A DNA stretch of 64,000 nt from Alsobacter sp045348435. Its GTDB lineage: Bacteria; Pseudomonadota; Alphaproteobacteria; Rhizobiales; Beijerinckiaceae. A program made the position numbers and the translations under genes. Below, one piece after another: positions 38,926-47,405 of the stretch. Where the stretch lies: positions 3,038,001 to 3,102,000 of the forward strand of contig NZ_CP157484.1 of the NCBI RefSeq assembly GCF_045348435.1, written 5' to 3'. Position 1 is the stretch's first letter; each line of letters starts with the position of its first letter. The notes below the pieces were generated by a model. It was not told where the DNA came from. It did no database searches and saw nothing but the letters and a program-made list of their open reading frames with translations.

Positions 38926-39630
38926 TCAGATCGAGAGCGCCACGCCGAGGCGGCGGGCCGAGCCGGCGATATGGCGCCGCATCGCCGCCATCGCGCCCGC
39001 GGGGTCGCCGCTCGCCAGCGCCATCACGATCGCCCGGTGCTCCGCCACGGTGTCGGCCAGCGTAGCGCGCCCGGCCATCGGGGCGCGCTGCGTCTCCTCC
39101 ATGGCGGCGCGGGCGGAGCGGTACATGCCCGCCAGCAGCGGGTTGCGCGCCGCCTCCATGATGGCGTCGTGGAACGCCGAATCGCAGGCCGCCATGGCGA
39201 CGAGGTCCGAACGGCTCATCGCCTCGGTCATGTCCTCCACCAGCGCGGCGACATGCGCCAGTTGCTCCTGCTCGATCCGCTCGGCCGCCAGCGCGGCCGC
39301 AGAGCCCTCCAGGGCGAGCCTCGCCTCGTAGACGTCGCGCGCCGATCCGGCGTCCAGGACTCGGCCGCGGGGACCGCCCGACGCCGGATGGGCGACGAAG
39401 ACGCCCAGTCCGGGCCTGATGTCGATCAGCCCCAGCGTCTCCAGCACGGACAGCGCCTCCCGCAGCGAGGCGCGGCTGACCCCCATGCTCTCCGACAGCC
39501 CGCGCTGGGCGGGCAGCCGGTCGCCGGGCCGCAGCGTGCCGTCCACGATCTGCTGCTGGATCCTGGCCGCGACGTCATGGGGCGTCTTGCTGGAGCTCCG
39601 CCGCTGATGGGGCACGAACGCATCCAACAC
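38926..39630 (-). CDS. GntR/FadR-type regulator with FCD domain
   Basis: 234 residues from GTG at 39630 with AGGAGGA. Winged helix about residues 15-80 (LRPGDRLPAQRGLSESMGVSRASLREALSVLETLGLI), then an FCD all-helical effector domain with metal-type residues (D-x3-H in ACDSAFHDAIM and a late H in EHRAIV). It faces the amino-acid importer and almost surely controls it through the palindromes in the 153-bp gap. Confidence 0.88.
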   Translation of the reverse strand: MLDAFVPHQRRSSSKTPHDVAARIQQQIVDGTLRPGDRLPAQRGLSESMGVSRASLREALSVLETLGLIDIRPGLGVFVAHPASGGPRGRVLDAGSARDVYEARLALEGSAAALAAERIEQEQLAHVAALVEDMTEAMSRSDLVAMAACDSAFHDAIMEAARNPLLAGMYRSARAAMEETQRAPMAGRATLADTVAEHRAIVMALASGDPAGAMAAMRRHIAGSARRLGVALSI

Positions 39631-39707
39631 GCGCGGGTCCTCCTGTGCACGGCGCGAAGGCGGACTGCGCTCCGGGGAGGCGCCGCCTGACGCGTCTATC
39701 GGCTTGA

Positions 39708-39760
39708 CCGGACCGGTCCGGGGCCATCACTATGCACTGGTCAGACCGGCCAGACCAGTG
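39708..39760. promoter_or_regulatory. candidate FadR/GntR operators
   Basis: A perfect 14-bp palindrome CCGGACCGGTCCGG (39708-39721), and a second element from 39735 to 39760 with arms CACTGGTC and GACCAGTG around a 10-bp centre. The latter contains GGTCAGACC, of the GGTnnnACC type bound by PdhR/LldR-like FCD regulators. It lies between the regulator and importer genes. Confidence 0.5.
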
Positions 39761-39783
39761 CCGGCGAGAGGGGAGACTTTCAC

Positions 39784-40590
39784 ATGCGCCACGCCACGCT
39801 GGGGCACGCCTGGAAAACCGCAACCGTCGCCATCGCGATCGCCCTGGGGCTGGCGGGATCGGCGAACGCCCAGTCCACGCTCAAGGTGGGCGCGAATATC
39901 GGCAACGTACCGTGGGAGTTCCAGGACGCGCAGGGCAAGTCCGTCGGCTTCGAGATCGACCTCGTGAACGAGGTCGCCAAGCGCAACGGCATGACGGCCG
40001 AAATCGTCAACATCCCCTTCCAGGGCCTGTTCGCGGCCGTGCAGTCCGGCCAGATCGACGCGGCGGTCTCGTCCATCACCATCACCAAGAAGCGCCTGGA
40101 GAGCGTGGCCTTCGCCCAGCCTTACTACGACAGCGACCAGTCGCTGACCGTCACGAAGGCGTCGGGCGTCAAGAACGTGGCCGGCCTCGCGGGCAAGGTC
40201 ATCGGCGTCGACACGGGCTCGACCGGCGACATGTGGGCGACGCAGAACCAGGCGACCACCAAGGTCAAGGAGATCCGCCGCTACGAGGGTCTCAACCCGG
40301 CCATGCTGGACCTCGCGGCCGGCCGCATCGACGGCTATGTCTCCGACATCCCGGCGCTGCTCTACTACATCAAGGACAAGCCGCAATTCGCCGTCGTCGA
40401 ACGGATCAAGACCACCGAGCAATACTCGGTGATGACCGCCAAGAACTCGCCCTTCCTGCCCAAGATCAACGACGCGATCACGGCCATGAAGAAGGACGGC
40501 TCGCTCGCCGCGATCCACAAGAAGTGGTTCGGAACCGACCCGGATGTCGGCATGGCCACCGCCACCGTGCTCGAGATCCCCAAGCTCTGA
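39784..40590 (+). CDS. polar amino-acid-type ABC transporter substrate-binding protein
   Basis: 268 residues. Signal peptide to SANAQ near residue 36, then a family-3 binding protein (VGANIGNVPWEFQDAQGKSVGFEIDLVNEVAKR; later GVDTGSTGDMW and AGRIDGYVSD). It binds a polar amino acid or similar compound in the periplasm. A hairpin follows before the permease. Neighbouring aminotransferase-like and hydantoinase genes hint at an amino-acid derivative as ligand. Confidence 0.92.
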   Translation: MRHATLGHAWKTATVAIAIALGLAGSANAQSTLKVGANIGNVPWEFQDAQGKSVGFEIDLVNEVAKRNGMTAEIVNIPFQGLFAAVQSGQIDAAVSSITITKKRLESVAFAQPYYDSDQSLTVTKASGVKNVAGLAGKVIGVDTGSTGDMWATQNQATTKVKEIRRYEGLNPAMLDLAAGRIDGYVSDIPALLYYIKDKPQFAVVERIKTTEQYSVMTAKNSPFLPKINDAITAMKKDGSLAAIHKKWFGTDPDVGMATATVLEIPKL

Positions 40591-40603
40591 TTGAACCGAC
40601 GCG

Positions 40604-40635
40604 GGCCGGGGCGGGCCTTGCGCCCTCCCCCGGCC
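40604..40635 (+). terminator. hairpin between binding-protein and permease genes
   Basis: GGCCGGGG (40604-40611) pairs with CCCCGGCC (40628-40635), 16-nt loop, in the 58-bp gap. No T-run. Same arrangement as the hairpin at 17042, likely differential expression within the operon. Confidence 0.5.
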
Positions 40636-40648
40636 GCCAGGACCCGGC

Positions 40649-41320
40649 ATGGACATTTTCGAGACGTTCCTGAACGGCCGCGTCTTCCTGGAGACGCTGC
40701 CGCTGATCCTGTCGGGCCTGAGCACCACGCTGCTGCTCGGCGTCAGCAGCATCGTGGCCGGCTTCCTGCTCGGGCTCGCGCTGGCGCTGGTGCGCCTCTA
40801 CGCCGCGACGCCGTGGCGCCTGCTGGCCATCGGCTATATCGACCTCTTCCGGGCGATCCCGATCCTGGTGCTGCTGATCGTCATCTACTACGCCCTGCCC
40901 TTCGCCGGGCTGCGGCTGGCGGCCTTCACCTCGGCGATGACCGCGATCTCCATGGTGGCGGCCGCCTACAGCGCCGAGATCTTCCGCGCCGGCATCGAGG
41001 CGGTGCCCTCCGGGCAGTTCGAGGCGGCGCGCGCGCTGGGGCTCCCGCCCTGGCTGGTGATGTCCAAGGTCGTGCTGCCCCAGGCGCTGCGCATCGTCGT
41101 GCCGCCGATGACGTCCAACGCCATCAACGTCCTGAAGGACACCGCGCTCGCCTCGGTGGTGGCCATGCCGGACCTCTTGAAGCAGGCGACGCAGGCCCAG
41201 GCGCTGGCCGCCAACCCGACGCCCCTGATGGCCGCCGCCGGCATCTATATCCTCATTCTGCTGCCCCTTGTGCGCCTCGTCGGCCACATGGAGAAGAGCT
41301 GGGCCATCGGCCGGCGCTGA
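40649..41320 (+). CDS. amino-acid ABC transporter permease (HisMQ family)
   Basis: 223 residues with about five helices. Family motifs: LPLILSGLSTTLLLGVSS at the start and the EAA region GIEAVPSGQFEAARALGLPPWLVMSKVVLPQALR. Usual HisM/GlnP size. No second permease and no ATPase gene accompanies it, so it must form a homodimer and borrow an ATPase encoded elsewhere. Confidence 0.9.
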   Translation: MDIFETFLNGRVFLETLPLILSGLSTTLLLGVSSIVAGFLLGLALALVRLYAATPWRLLAIGYIDLFRAIPILVLLIVIYYALPFAGLRLAAFTSAMTAISMVAAAYSAEIFRAGIEAVPSGQFEAARALGLPPWLVMSKVVLPQALRIVVPPMTSNAINVLKDTALASVVAMPDLLKQATQAQALAANPTPLMAAAGIYILILLPLVRLVGHMEKSWAIGRR

Positions 41321-41366
41321 TCCGGCGCCGTCCTCGCCGCCCCACCCTGCACCACGGACCCCCGCC

Positions 41367-42602
41367 ATGAGCCCAGACACCTCGCCTCCGACGCTCGACC
41401 TCGACTTCGTCCGCTCGCAGTTCCCCGCGCTGGCGCTCGGCGACTGGGCCTATATGGACAACGCCGGCGGGTCGCTCGTGCTCAAGGGCGTGGCGGACCG
41501 CATCTCCGATTACCTGCTCACCACCAGCGTCCAGCATGGCGCGAGCTACGAGGCCTCCGTCCACGCCACGGAGCGGCTGGCCCAGGCCCGCGCCCGCATC
41601 GCCACCCTAATCGGCGCGGAGCGGGCCGACGAGGTCGTGCTCGGGCCGTCGACGACGCAACTCATGCGCAATCTCTGCGCCGCGATGGCGAGCCAGTTCC
41701 AGGCCGGGGACGAGGTGATCGTCACCGATTTCGACCACGAGTCGAATATCGGTCCCTGGCTGCAGCTGAAGGAGCGCGGGGTCGTCTTCCGCACCTGGGC
41801 GATCGACCCCGGCAGCTTCGAGATCGACCTCGGCCAGCTCGATGCGCTCCTGAACGCGCGCACGAAGCTCGTCTGCGTCACGCACGCCTCCAACATCCTG
41901 GGCGCCATCAACCCCATCGCGGAGATCGCCGCCCGCGTCCATGCGGCGGGCGCGCAGCTCTGCGTCGACGCGGTCGCCTATGCGCCGCATCGCGCCGTCG
42001 ACGTCGTTGCGTCCGGGGCGGACTACTACGTCTTCTCGTTTTACAAGGTCTATGGGCCCCACTTCGCCGTGATGTGGGGACGCCATGAGCAGCTGCTGGA
42101 GCTCGACGGGCTCTATCACTGGTTCTACGGCAAGGACAAAGTGCCCGGGAAGCTGGAGCCCGGTAACACGAATTACGAGCTCGCCTGGGGCTGCGTCGGC
42201 ATCGTCGACTACCTGGAGAAGCTGGGCGGGGGTGAGGGCCGGCCCGCCGTGGTCCGCGCCTTCGACGCCATCGCCCGGCACGAGGAGGCCCTGGCCGAGC
42301 GCCTTCTATCGTGGCTCCGGGCCCGCAACGACATCCGCATCGTGGGTCCCCGCACGTCCGATCGCGCCGTGCGCGCGCCGACCATCTCCTTCAAGGCGAC
42401 GGGCCGGGATTCGGCCGAGGTGGTCAGGGCGGTCGATCCGCACAAGGTCGGCATCCGCTTCGGCGATTTCCACTCGCGCAGGCTGGTGGAGAATCTCGGG
42501 CTGGCGGAAGGCTCCGGCGTGATCCGGGCGTCCCTGGTGCACTACAACACGCTGGACGAAGTCGACCGGCTGATCGGCGCGCTGGACCAGGCGCTGGCCT
42601 GA
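41367..42602 (+). CDS. class V aminotransferase / cysteine-desulfurase-like PLP enzyme
   Basis: 411 residues from the ATG at 41367. Fold-type I PLP enzyme; start region FPALALGDWAYMDNAGGSLV, PLP-lysine in FSFYKVYGPHFAVMWG. This matches the cysteine-desulfurase-related subfamily TIGR01976-like (from memory) rather than IscS/SufS. It might cleave C-S, C-Se or C-N bonds, or transaminate, an amino acid brought in by the preceding importer. It follows the permease by 46 bp. Confidence 0.82.
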   Translation: MSPDTSPPTLDLDFVRSQFPALALGDWAYMDNAGGSLVLKGVADRISDYLLTTSVQHGASYEASVHATERLAQARARIATLIGAERADEVVLGPSTTQLMRNLCAAMASQFQAGDEVIVTDFDHESNIGPWLQLKERGVVFRTWAIDPGSFEIDLGQLDALLNARTKLVCVTHASNILGAINPIAEIAARVHAAGAQLCVDAVAYAPHRAVDVVASGADYYVFSFYKVYGPHFAVMWGRHEQLLELDGLYHWFYGKDKVPGKLEPGNTNYELAWGCVGIVDYLEKLGGGEGRPAVVRAFDAIARHEEALAERLLSWLRARNDIRIVGPRTSDRAVRAPTISFKATGRDSAEVVRAVDPHKVGIRFGDFHSRRLVENLGLAEGSGVIRASLVHYNTLDEVDRLIGALDQALA

Positions 42603-42655
42603 CCGGGAGCCGCCATCCTCCCCGGGGCGTCCCGCCCCCTGACGTGGAGCCTTCG

Positions 42656-44077
42656 ATGCCCGCTTACGACCTCGCCATCCGCGGCGGAACCGTCGTCACC
42701 GCCGCCGACGTCACCCGCTGCGACATCGGAGTGCGCAACGGCCGCATCGCCATCCTGGCCGAGGCCGTGACGGACGCCGCCCGGACGATCGACGCGACCG
42801 GGCTGCTGGTGATGCCGGGCGGCATCGACAGCCACGTCCATCTCGCCCAGCCGTCGGGCGAGGCCGTGATGGCCGACGGCTTCGAGACAGGCTCCGCGTC
42901 GGCGGCCGCAGGCGGCAACACCACCCTGATCCCCTTCGCGGTGCAACCCAGGGGCGCTTCGCTGCGCGAGAGCGTCGTCAACTATCACCGCGAGGCGCAG
43001 GGCAAGTCCCACGTGGACTATGGCATCCACCTCATCATCACCGATCCGTCGCCCTCCGTGCTCGGCCAGGAGCTGCCGGCGCTGGTCGCGGACGGCTACA
43101 CCTCGTTCAAGGTCTTCATGACCTATGACGACATGGTCCTGAACGACCGCCAGCTGCTGCAGGTCTTCGAAGTCGCCCGGCGCGAGAAGGCGCTGGTGAT
43201 GGTCCATTGCGAGGGCTACGACGCCATCAAGTTCATGACCGAGCGCCTGGAGGCGGCGGGCAAGACAGCGCCCTATTATCACGCGGCGTCGCGCCCCGAG
43301 AGCGTCGAGCGCGAGGCGGCGCACCGGGCGATCTCCCACGCCGAGCTGCTCGACGTGCCGATCATGATCGTGCACGTCTCCGGCCGGCAGGCGATGGAGC
43401 AGATCCGCTGGGCCCAGCAGCGCGGGCTCAAGGTCTATGGGGAGACCTGCACCCAATACATCTCGCTCACGGCCGACGACCTGAAGGGCGTCGACATGGA
43501 CGAGACCGGCGGCAAATATGTCTGCTCTCCGCCGCCCCGCGACGAGGCCAGCTGGGAGGCGATCTGGGAAGGCATTACGACGGGCGTCTTCCAGACCTTT
43601 TCGTCGGACCATTGCCCCTACAAATATGACAGCCCGCAGGGCAAGCTGTCCGCCAAGGGGCGCTCCTCCTTCCGCTGGGTTCCGAACGGCATCCCGGGCG
43701 TCGAGGTGCGGCTGCCGATCCTGTTCTCGGAAGGCGTCGTGAAGGGGCGCATCACCCTGGAGCAGTTCGTCGCCCTCACCTCCACCAACCACGCCAAGAT
43801 GTACGGGCTCTACCCCCGCAAGGGCTCGCTCGCGGTCGGGGCCGACGCCGACATCGTGCTCTGGGATCCCGCCCGAAAGGTCACCATCTCGCAGGAGCTG
43901 ATGCACCACGGCGCTGACTACACGCCCTGGGAGGGCTATGCGGTGACCGGCTGGCCGGTGAAGACGCTGCTGCGCGGCGAAGTCGTCTTCGACGACGGCA
44001 AGGTCGTCGGCGCGGTCGGGCGCGGCGAATTCCTGAAGCGGGACATCTCTCCCTATGCGGCGCCCCGGCTGGGCTGA
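42656..44077 (+). CDS. dihydropyrimidinase / D-hydantoinase
   Basis: 473 residues. Metal ligands of the cyclic amidohydrolase barrel: H60 and H62 (DSHVHL), carboxylated K152 (TSFKVFMTYDD), H184 (VHCEGYD), H240 (IVHVSG), and the catalytic aspartate in FSSDHCPY. The HVHLAQP form instead of HTHLxMP is a small departure near the substrate pocket. It opens hydantoin or dihydropyrimidine rings. The preceding genes import and process an amino-acid-like compound, so a hydantoin or ureide nutrient is plausible. Confidence 0.88.
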   Translation: MPAYDLAIRGGTVVTAADVTRCDIGVRNGRIAILAEAVTDAARTIDATGLLVMPGGIDSHVHLAQPSGEAVMADGFETGSASAAAGGNTTLIPFAVQPRGASLRESVVNYHREAQGKSHVDYGIHLIITDPSPSVLGQELPALVADGYTSFKVFMTYDDMVLNDRQLLQVFEVARREKALVMVHCEGYDAIKFMTERLEAAGKTAPYYHAASRPESVEREAAHRAISHAELLDVPIMIVHVSGRQAMEQIRWAQQRGLKVYGETCTQYISLTADDLKGVDMDETGGKYVCSPPPRDEASWEAIWEGITTGVFQTFSSDHCPYKYDSPQGKLSAKGRSSFRWVPNGIPGVEVRLPILFSEGVVKGRITLEQFVALTSTNHAKMYGLYPRKGSLAVGADADIVLWDPARKVTISQELMHHGADYTPWEGYAVTGWPVKTLLRGEVVFDDGKVVGAVGRGEFLKRDISPYAAPRLG

Positions 44078-44088
44078 CCCGCCCGGAC

Positions 44089-44117
44089 GCGAGGCAGCGG
44101 CACGCGCGTTGCCTCGC
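44089..44117 (+). terminator. hairpin after the hydantoinase gene
   Basis: GCGAGGCA (44089-44096) and TGCCTCGC (44110-44117), 13-nt loop, 12 bp past the stop; followed by TCCCGCC, no clear T-run. Confidence 0.5.
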
Positions 44118-44173
44118 TCCCGCCACAGCCGTTGTGGACGTCCCGATCCGGGACGTCGGCCGGAGGACGATCC

Positions 44174-44359
44174 ATGCCCGCCTTCGACGAAATGGACGAC
44201 GAGGCGCTGACCACCTGGCTGGTCGAAGCCCTGATGGAGGCCCAGCGCCGGGGCCTGACCACCGTCATGATGGCCGAGCCCGTCACCGCCGAGGCCTTGG
44301 CGAAGGCGGTCGAGGCCGAGATCGAGGCGACCGCGCCCACGAGCTCCGCGGTGCACTGA
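44174..44359 (+). CDS. small acidic protein, hypothetical
   Basis: 61 residues from the ATG at 44174 with GGAGGACG before it. GC-rich third positions support coding. Acidic and helical in character, no cysteines, no membrane segment. I recognise no family. Its end is 30 bp from the convergent hydrolase gene. Confidence 0.5.
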   Translation: MPAFDEMDDEALTTWLVEALMEAQRRGLTTVMMAEPVTAEALAKAVEAEIEATAPTSSAVH

Positions 44360-44389
44360 GCCGCGCCGGACGCCCGGCGAAGCGGAGCT

Positions 44390-45181
44390 TCAGGCCGCCG
44401 CGGCCAGGAAGTCCCGCACGGCCGCGATGAAGGCCTCAGGCTGCTCGAGCGGCGGGCAATGGCCGCAGCCTGGCAGCTCGACATAGGTCGCGCCCGGGAC
44501 GCCGTCGGCGATCTGCCGGCACAGGGCCGGCGGCGTGGCGGCGTCGAGTTCGCCGCAGACCACCAGGGTCGGAACCTGGATCCGGCCGAGCTCCGGCACG
44601 AGATCGGTTCCCATCAGCGTCCTGCAGGCCGCCACGAAGGCGGCCGGCTGCATCGCCAGCAGGACGGCGCGGCGCTCGTCCACCGCTTCGGGGTGCTGCG
44701 CCAGATAGGCCGGGTGGAAGACCCGGTTGGCCGAGATGGTCGCCACCGAGGCGATCCCCTCCGTCGTCACCTTCTCGGCCATGATCCGGAAGGCGTCCGC
44801 GCCGGCGGGCGGGAAGCCGGCGGCCGCGTCCGACAGCACCATGCGGCCGACCAGGGAGGGGTGGCGCAGCACCATCGCCAGCGCCACGGTGCCGCCGAAG
44901 CCGTTGGCCAGCACGGTCGCGCCCGGCGCGATGCCCGCGCCCTCGAACACGGTCGCGACATGGTCCGCATAGGCGTCGATTCCCGGCTCGATGACCCGCG
45001 AGCCATGGAAGCCCGGCAGGTTCACGAGCGTGACCCTGAAGCGCTCGGCCAGCCACGGCAGCACGGCGTCGAAGGCCGCCCGATCCGCCAGGAGGGAGTG
45101 GATGACGAGCAGGTCCGGGCCCGCCCCGGTCTGCGCGGCCGTCAGGCCGGATCCGCTGATCTCGATCGTTCTGACGTCCAT
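44390..45181 (-). CDS. alpha/beta-hydrolase-fold protein without the nucleophile serine
   Basis: 263 residues; of two adjacent ATGs (45184, 45181) the second has the better spacing to GAGGA. The fold is clear: oxyanion-side VIHSLLADR, strand-5 elbow VLANGFGGTVAL at residues 90-101, acid in CGELDAATP, histidine in GCGHCPPLEQP. The elbow would normally read G-x-S-x-G-G, but the nucleophile position is Gly94. It may be a lyase, a non-covalent hydrolase or a binding protein. Divergent from a GntR/FCD regulator with which it shares operator-like motifs. Confidence 0.85.
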   Translation of the reverse strand: MDVRTIEISGSGLTAAQTGAGPDLLVIHSLLADRAAFDAVLPWLAERFRVTLVNLPGFHGSRVIEPGIDAYADHVATVFEGAGIAPGATVLANGFGGTVALAMVLRHPSLVGRMVLSDAAAGFPPAGADAFRIMAEKVTTEGIASVATISANRVFHPAYLAQHPEAVDERRAVLLAMQPAAFVAACRTLMGTDLVPELGRIQVPTLVVCGELDAATPPALCRQIADGVPGATYVELPGCGHCPPLEQPEAFIAAVRDFLAAAA

Positions 45182-45203
45182 CATCGTCCTCTTTGCTCCT
45201 AGC

Positions 45204-45215
45204 ATGATATTTCAC
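45204..45215. promoter_or_regulatory. operator-like motif, copy 1
   Basis: ATGATATTTCAC, 20 bp upstream of the alpha/beta-hydrolase start. It differs in one base from a copy at 45323. The pair brackets the divergent intergenic region, so a binding site for the GntR/FCD regulator is likely. Confidence 0.45.
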
Positions 45216-45322
45216 CGGCCTGGGCCGCGCGCTCCCAAACGCCAGGCCGATGCTGGCGAATTCAATCCAGGAACGTCCCGGTCAATTCCGATCCGCCCCT
45301 TGTGCGAGCCGAATTCGCTTGT

Positions 45323-45334
45323 ATGATATTCCAC
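45323..45334. promoter_or_regulatory. operator-like motif, copy 2
   Basis: ATGATATTCCAC directly before the ATG of the GntR/FCD gene, inside TTGTATGATATTCCACA. In the same orientation as copy 1, 119 bp away. Position over the ribosome-binding region suggests autoregulation. Confidence 0.45.
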
Positions 45335-46012
45335 ATGTCGACGCAAACGCAGTCCCTGATGCGCGATGAGGTGCACCGCGAGCTGCGGCGGCAGATCCTC
45401 GATTGCACCATCGCGCCCGGCGCGGAGCTGCGCGAAGGCGAGTTGGCCGACCGCTTCAGCGTCTCCAAATCGCCCATCCGCGACGCCCTCCTGCGGCTCG
45501 AGACCGAGCGCCTCGTGGTCGTGCATCCGCGCAAGGGCTACCAGGCCGCGGCCATCTCGCTCTCCGACGCCGCGGACCTGTTCGACCTGCGCGCCGTCCT
45601 GGAGCCGGCCTGCGCCCGCGACGCGGTCGGCCGCGCGACCGACGAGTCCCTCGCCAGGCTGGACGCCTACCGCTCGCTGGAGCGCTATGCGGGACTTCCC
45701 GGGAACGACCCCGCCCCATCCTTCGTGGTCTACAATCGCGACCTGCACATCGCGATCGCCGCCCTGTCGGCGAATCGCCGTCTGCGCGACGCGACCGTGG
45801 ACCTCATCGAGCAGTTCGACCGGCTCGTGATCGTCAGCGTCAACCAGTCCTCGCCCGAGGGGCGCGAGAGGCTGATCGCCGAGCACGGCGCGATCATCGA
45901 CGCCCTGCAGGCGCGCGACGGCCGCGCCGCCGGACGCCTCCTCGCCGATCACGTGGCCCGGGCGCGCAAGCGCGTCCTGGCCGCCCTCTCCCGCCTCGCC
46001 GTCGTTCCTTAG
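45335..46012 (+). CDS. GntR-family regulator with FCD domain
   Basis: 225 residues from the ATG at 45335. The DNA-binding part covers about 10-75 (LRRQILDCTIAPGAELREGELADRFSVSKSPIRDALLRLETERLVVVHPRKGY), then FCD with helices carrying metal-type residues (D-x3-H in YNRDLHIAIA and late H in AEHGAII). It is first in a run with the molybdenum hydroxylase genes 12 bp on, and divergent from the hydrolase. It probably senses the hydroxylase substrate or product. Confidence 0.88.
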   Translation: MSTQTQSLMRDEVHRELRRQILDCTIAPGAELREGELADRFSVSKSPIRDALLRLETERLVVVHPRKGYQAAAISLSDAADLFDLRAVLEPACARDAVGRATDESLARLDAYRSLERYAGLPGNDPAPSFVVYNRDLHIAIAALSANRRLRDATVDLIEQFDRLVIVSVNQSSPEGRERLIAEHGAIIDALQARDGRAAGRLLADHVARARKRVLAALSRLAVVP

Positions 46013-46023
46013 GCGCTCCCGCG

Positions 46024-46896
46024 ATGAAAGCTCCGCCCTTCGCCTATCACCGCCCCACGACCCGCGAGGAGCTCGCCGGGCTCCTGGCGTCGCTCGACAA
46101 CGCCAAGGTGCTGGCCGGCGGGCAGTCGCTCATGCCGATGCTGAATTTGCGGCTGCTGTTCCCCGACCACCTCATCGACATCAACCGCGTCGAGGGCCTG
46201 GCCGGCGTGCGGCGAGAGGGCGACGCCGTCGTGATCGGCGCGATGACCCGCCAGAGCGACCTCCTGGCCTCGCCCATCGTGCGGGAGCGCCTGCCCGCGC
46301 TGGCCGAGGCGCTCGTCCATGTCGGCCACATGCAGACGCGGTCGCGCGGCACCATCGGGGGCAGCTGCTGCCATCTCGACCCCTCGGCCGAGCAGCCCGC
46401 CATGGCGGTGCTGCATGACGCGATTTTCGAGGTCGCCGGCGCCCGCGGCCGCAGGACCGTGCCGGCCGCCGACTGGTGCGCCGGGATGCTGCAATCGGCG
46501 CTTGAGGACGACGAATATCTCGAGGCGATCCGTTTCGAGCCCTGGCGGCCCGGCTCCGGCTACGGCTTCGCCGAATATGCCCGCCGCCATGGCGATTTCG
46601 CCATCGTGGGCTGCGGCGCGCTCCTCGACACGGATGCGGCGGGGCGCATCGCCCGCGCCGCCGTCGTGATCTTCGGCGTCGAGCCCTCGCCCGTGCGCCT
46701 GGCCGCCGCCGAGGCCGCGCTCGTCGGCCAGCCGGCCGAGGCGCTCGATCCGGCTCCCGTGCTGGCCGCCGCGGAGGCCCTCGACGCCATGGACGACATC
46801 CACGTCACCGCCGCCTACCGTCGCAGGCTCGCCGTCGCCATGGCGAAGCGCGCGCTGGGCGACGCCGCCCGGCGCCTGACCAAGGACCGGACATGA
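46024..46896 (+). CDS. molybdenum hydroxylase, FAD-binding medium subunit (CoxM-like)
   Basis: 290 residues. FAD-binding motifs AGGQSLMPMLNLR at 31-43 and TIGGSCCHLDPSAEQP at 110-125, followed by the CO-dehydrogenase flavoprotein C-terminal domain. It passes electrons from the iron-sulfur subunit to a final acceptor. Encoded in the order M-S-L as in xanthine-oxidase-family operons; ATGA overlap with the next gene. Confidence 0.92.
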   Translation: MKAPPFAYHRPTTREELAGLLASLDNAKVLAGGQSLMPMLNLRLLFPDHLIDINRVEGLAGVRREGDAVVIGAMTRQSDLLASPIVRERLPALAEALVHVGHMQTRSRGTIGGSCCHLDPSAEQPAMAVLHDAIFEVAGARGRRTVPAADWCAGMLQSALEDDEYLEAIRFEPWRPGSGYGFAEYARRHGDFAIVGCGALLDTDAAGRIARAAVVIFGVEPSPVRLAAAEAALVGQPAEALDPAPVLAAAEALDAMDDIHVTAAYRRRLAVAMAKRALGDAARRLTKDRT

Positions 46897-47405
46897 CCCC
46901 CGCCGGAACGCGCGACGCGCGCGTGATCGCGCTCACCCTCAATGGCCGTCCCGTGGCGCACGCCGCCGAGCCGCGCCTGCATCTGGGCGACTTCCTGCGC
47001 CATGCGGCGGGTCTCACCGGCACGCATATCGGCTGCGAGCACGGGGTCTGCGGCAGCTGCACCGTCATCGTCGATGGCCGCCCGGTGCGCTCCTGCCTCA
47101 TGCTCGCCGTCCAGGCCGAGGGATGCGTGGTCGAAACCGTCGAGGGCCTCGCCGGAGCCGACGGCGCCCTGTCGCCGCTGCAGCGGGCTTTCTCGGACCA
47201 CCACGCTCTGCAGTGCGGCTTCTGCACGCCCGGCATGCTGATGACCCTGGAGGCGCTCCTGCGCGAGACGCCCCGCCCCACCGAGGAAGAGATCCGGATC
47301 GCCATCTCGGGGAACATCTGCCGCTGCACCGGCTACCAGGGCATCGTCGATGCGGCGCTCGCCGCCGCCGACGCCCGGACCGATGGAAAGGGCGCCGGCC
47401 GATGA
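46893..47405 (+). CDS. molybdenum hydroxylase, [2Fe-2S] small subunit (CoxS-like)
   Basis: 170 residues. Plant-ferredoxin-type cluster cysteines C48, C53, C56, C68 and the second-domain cluster cysteines C108, C111, C143, C145 are all present (GCEHGVCGSC, QCGFCTPGM, GNICRCTGYQ). No signal peptide. ATGA overlaps with both neighbours. Confidence 0.95.
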   Translation: MTPAGTRDARVIALTLNGRPVAHAAEPRLHLGDFLRHAAGLTGTHIGCEHGVCGSCTVIVDGRPVRSCLMLAVQAEGCVVETVEGLAGADGALSPLQRAFSDHHALQCGFCTPGMLMTLEALLRETPRPTEEEIRIAISGNICRCTGYQGIVDAALAAADARTDGKGAGR

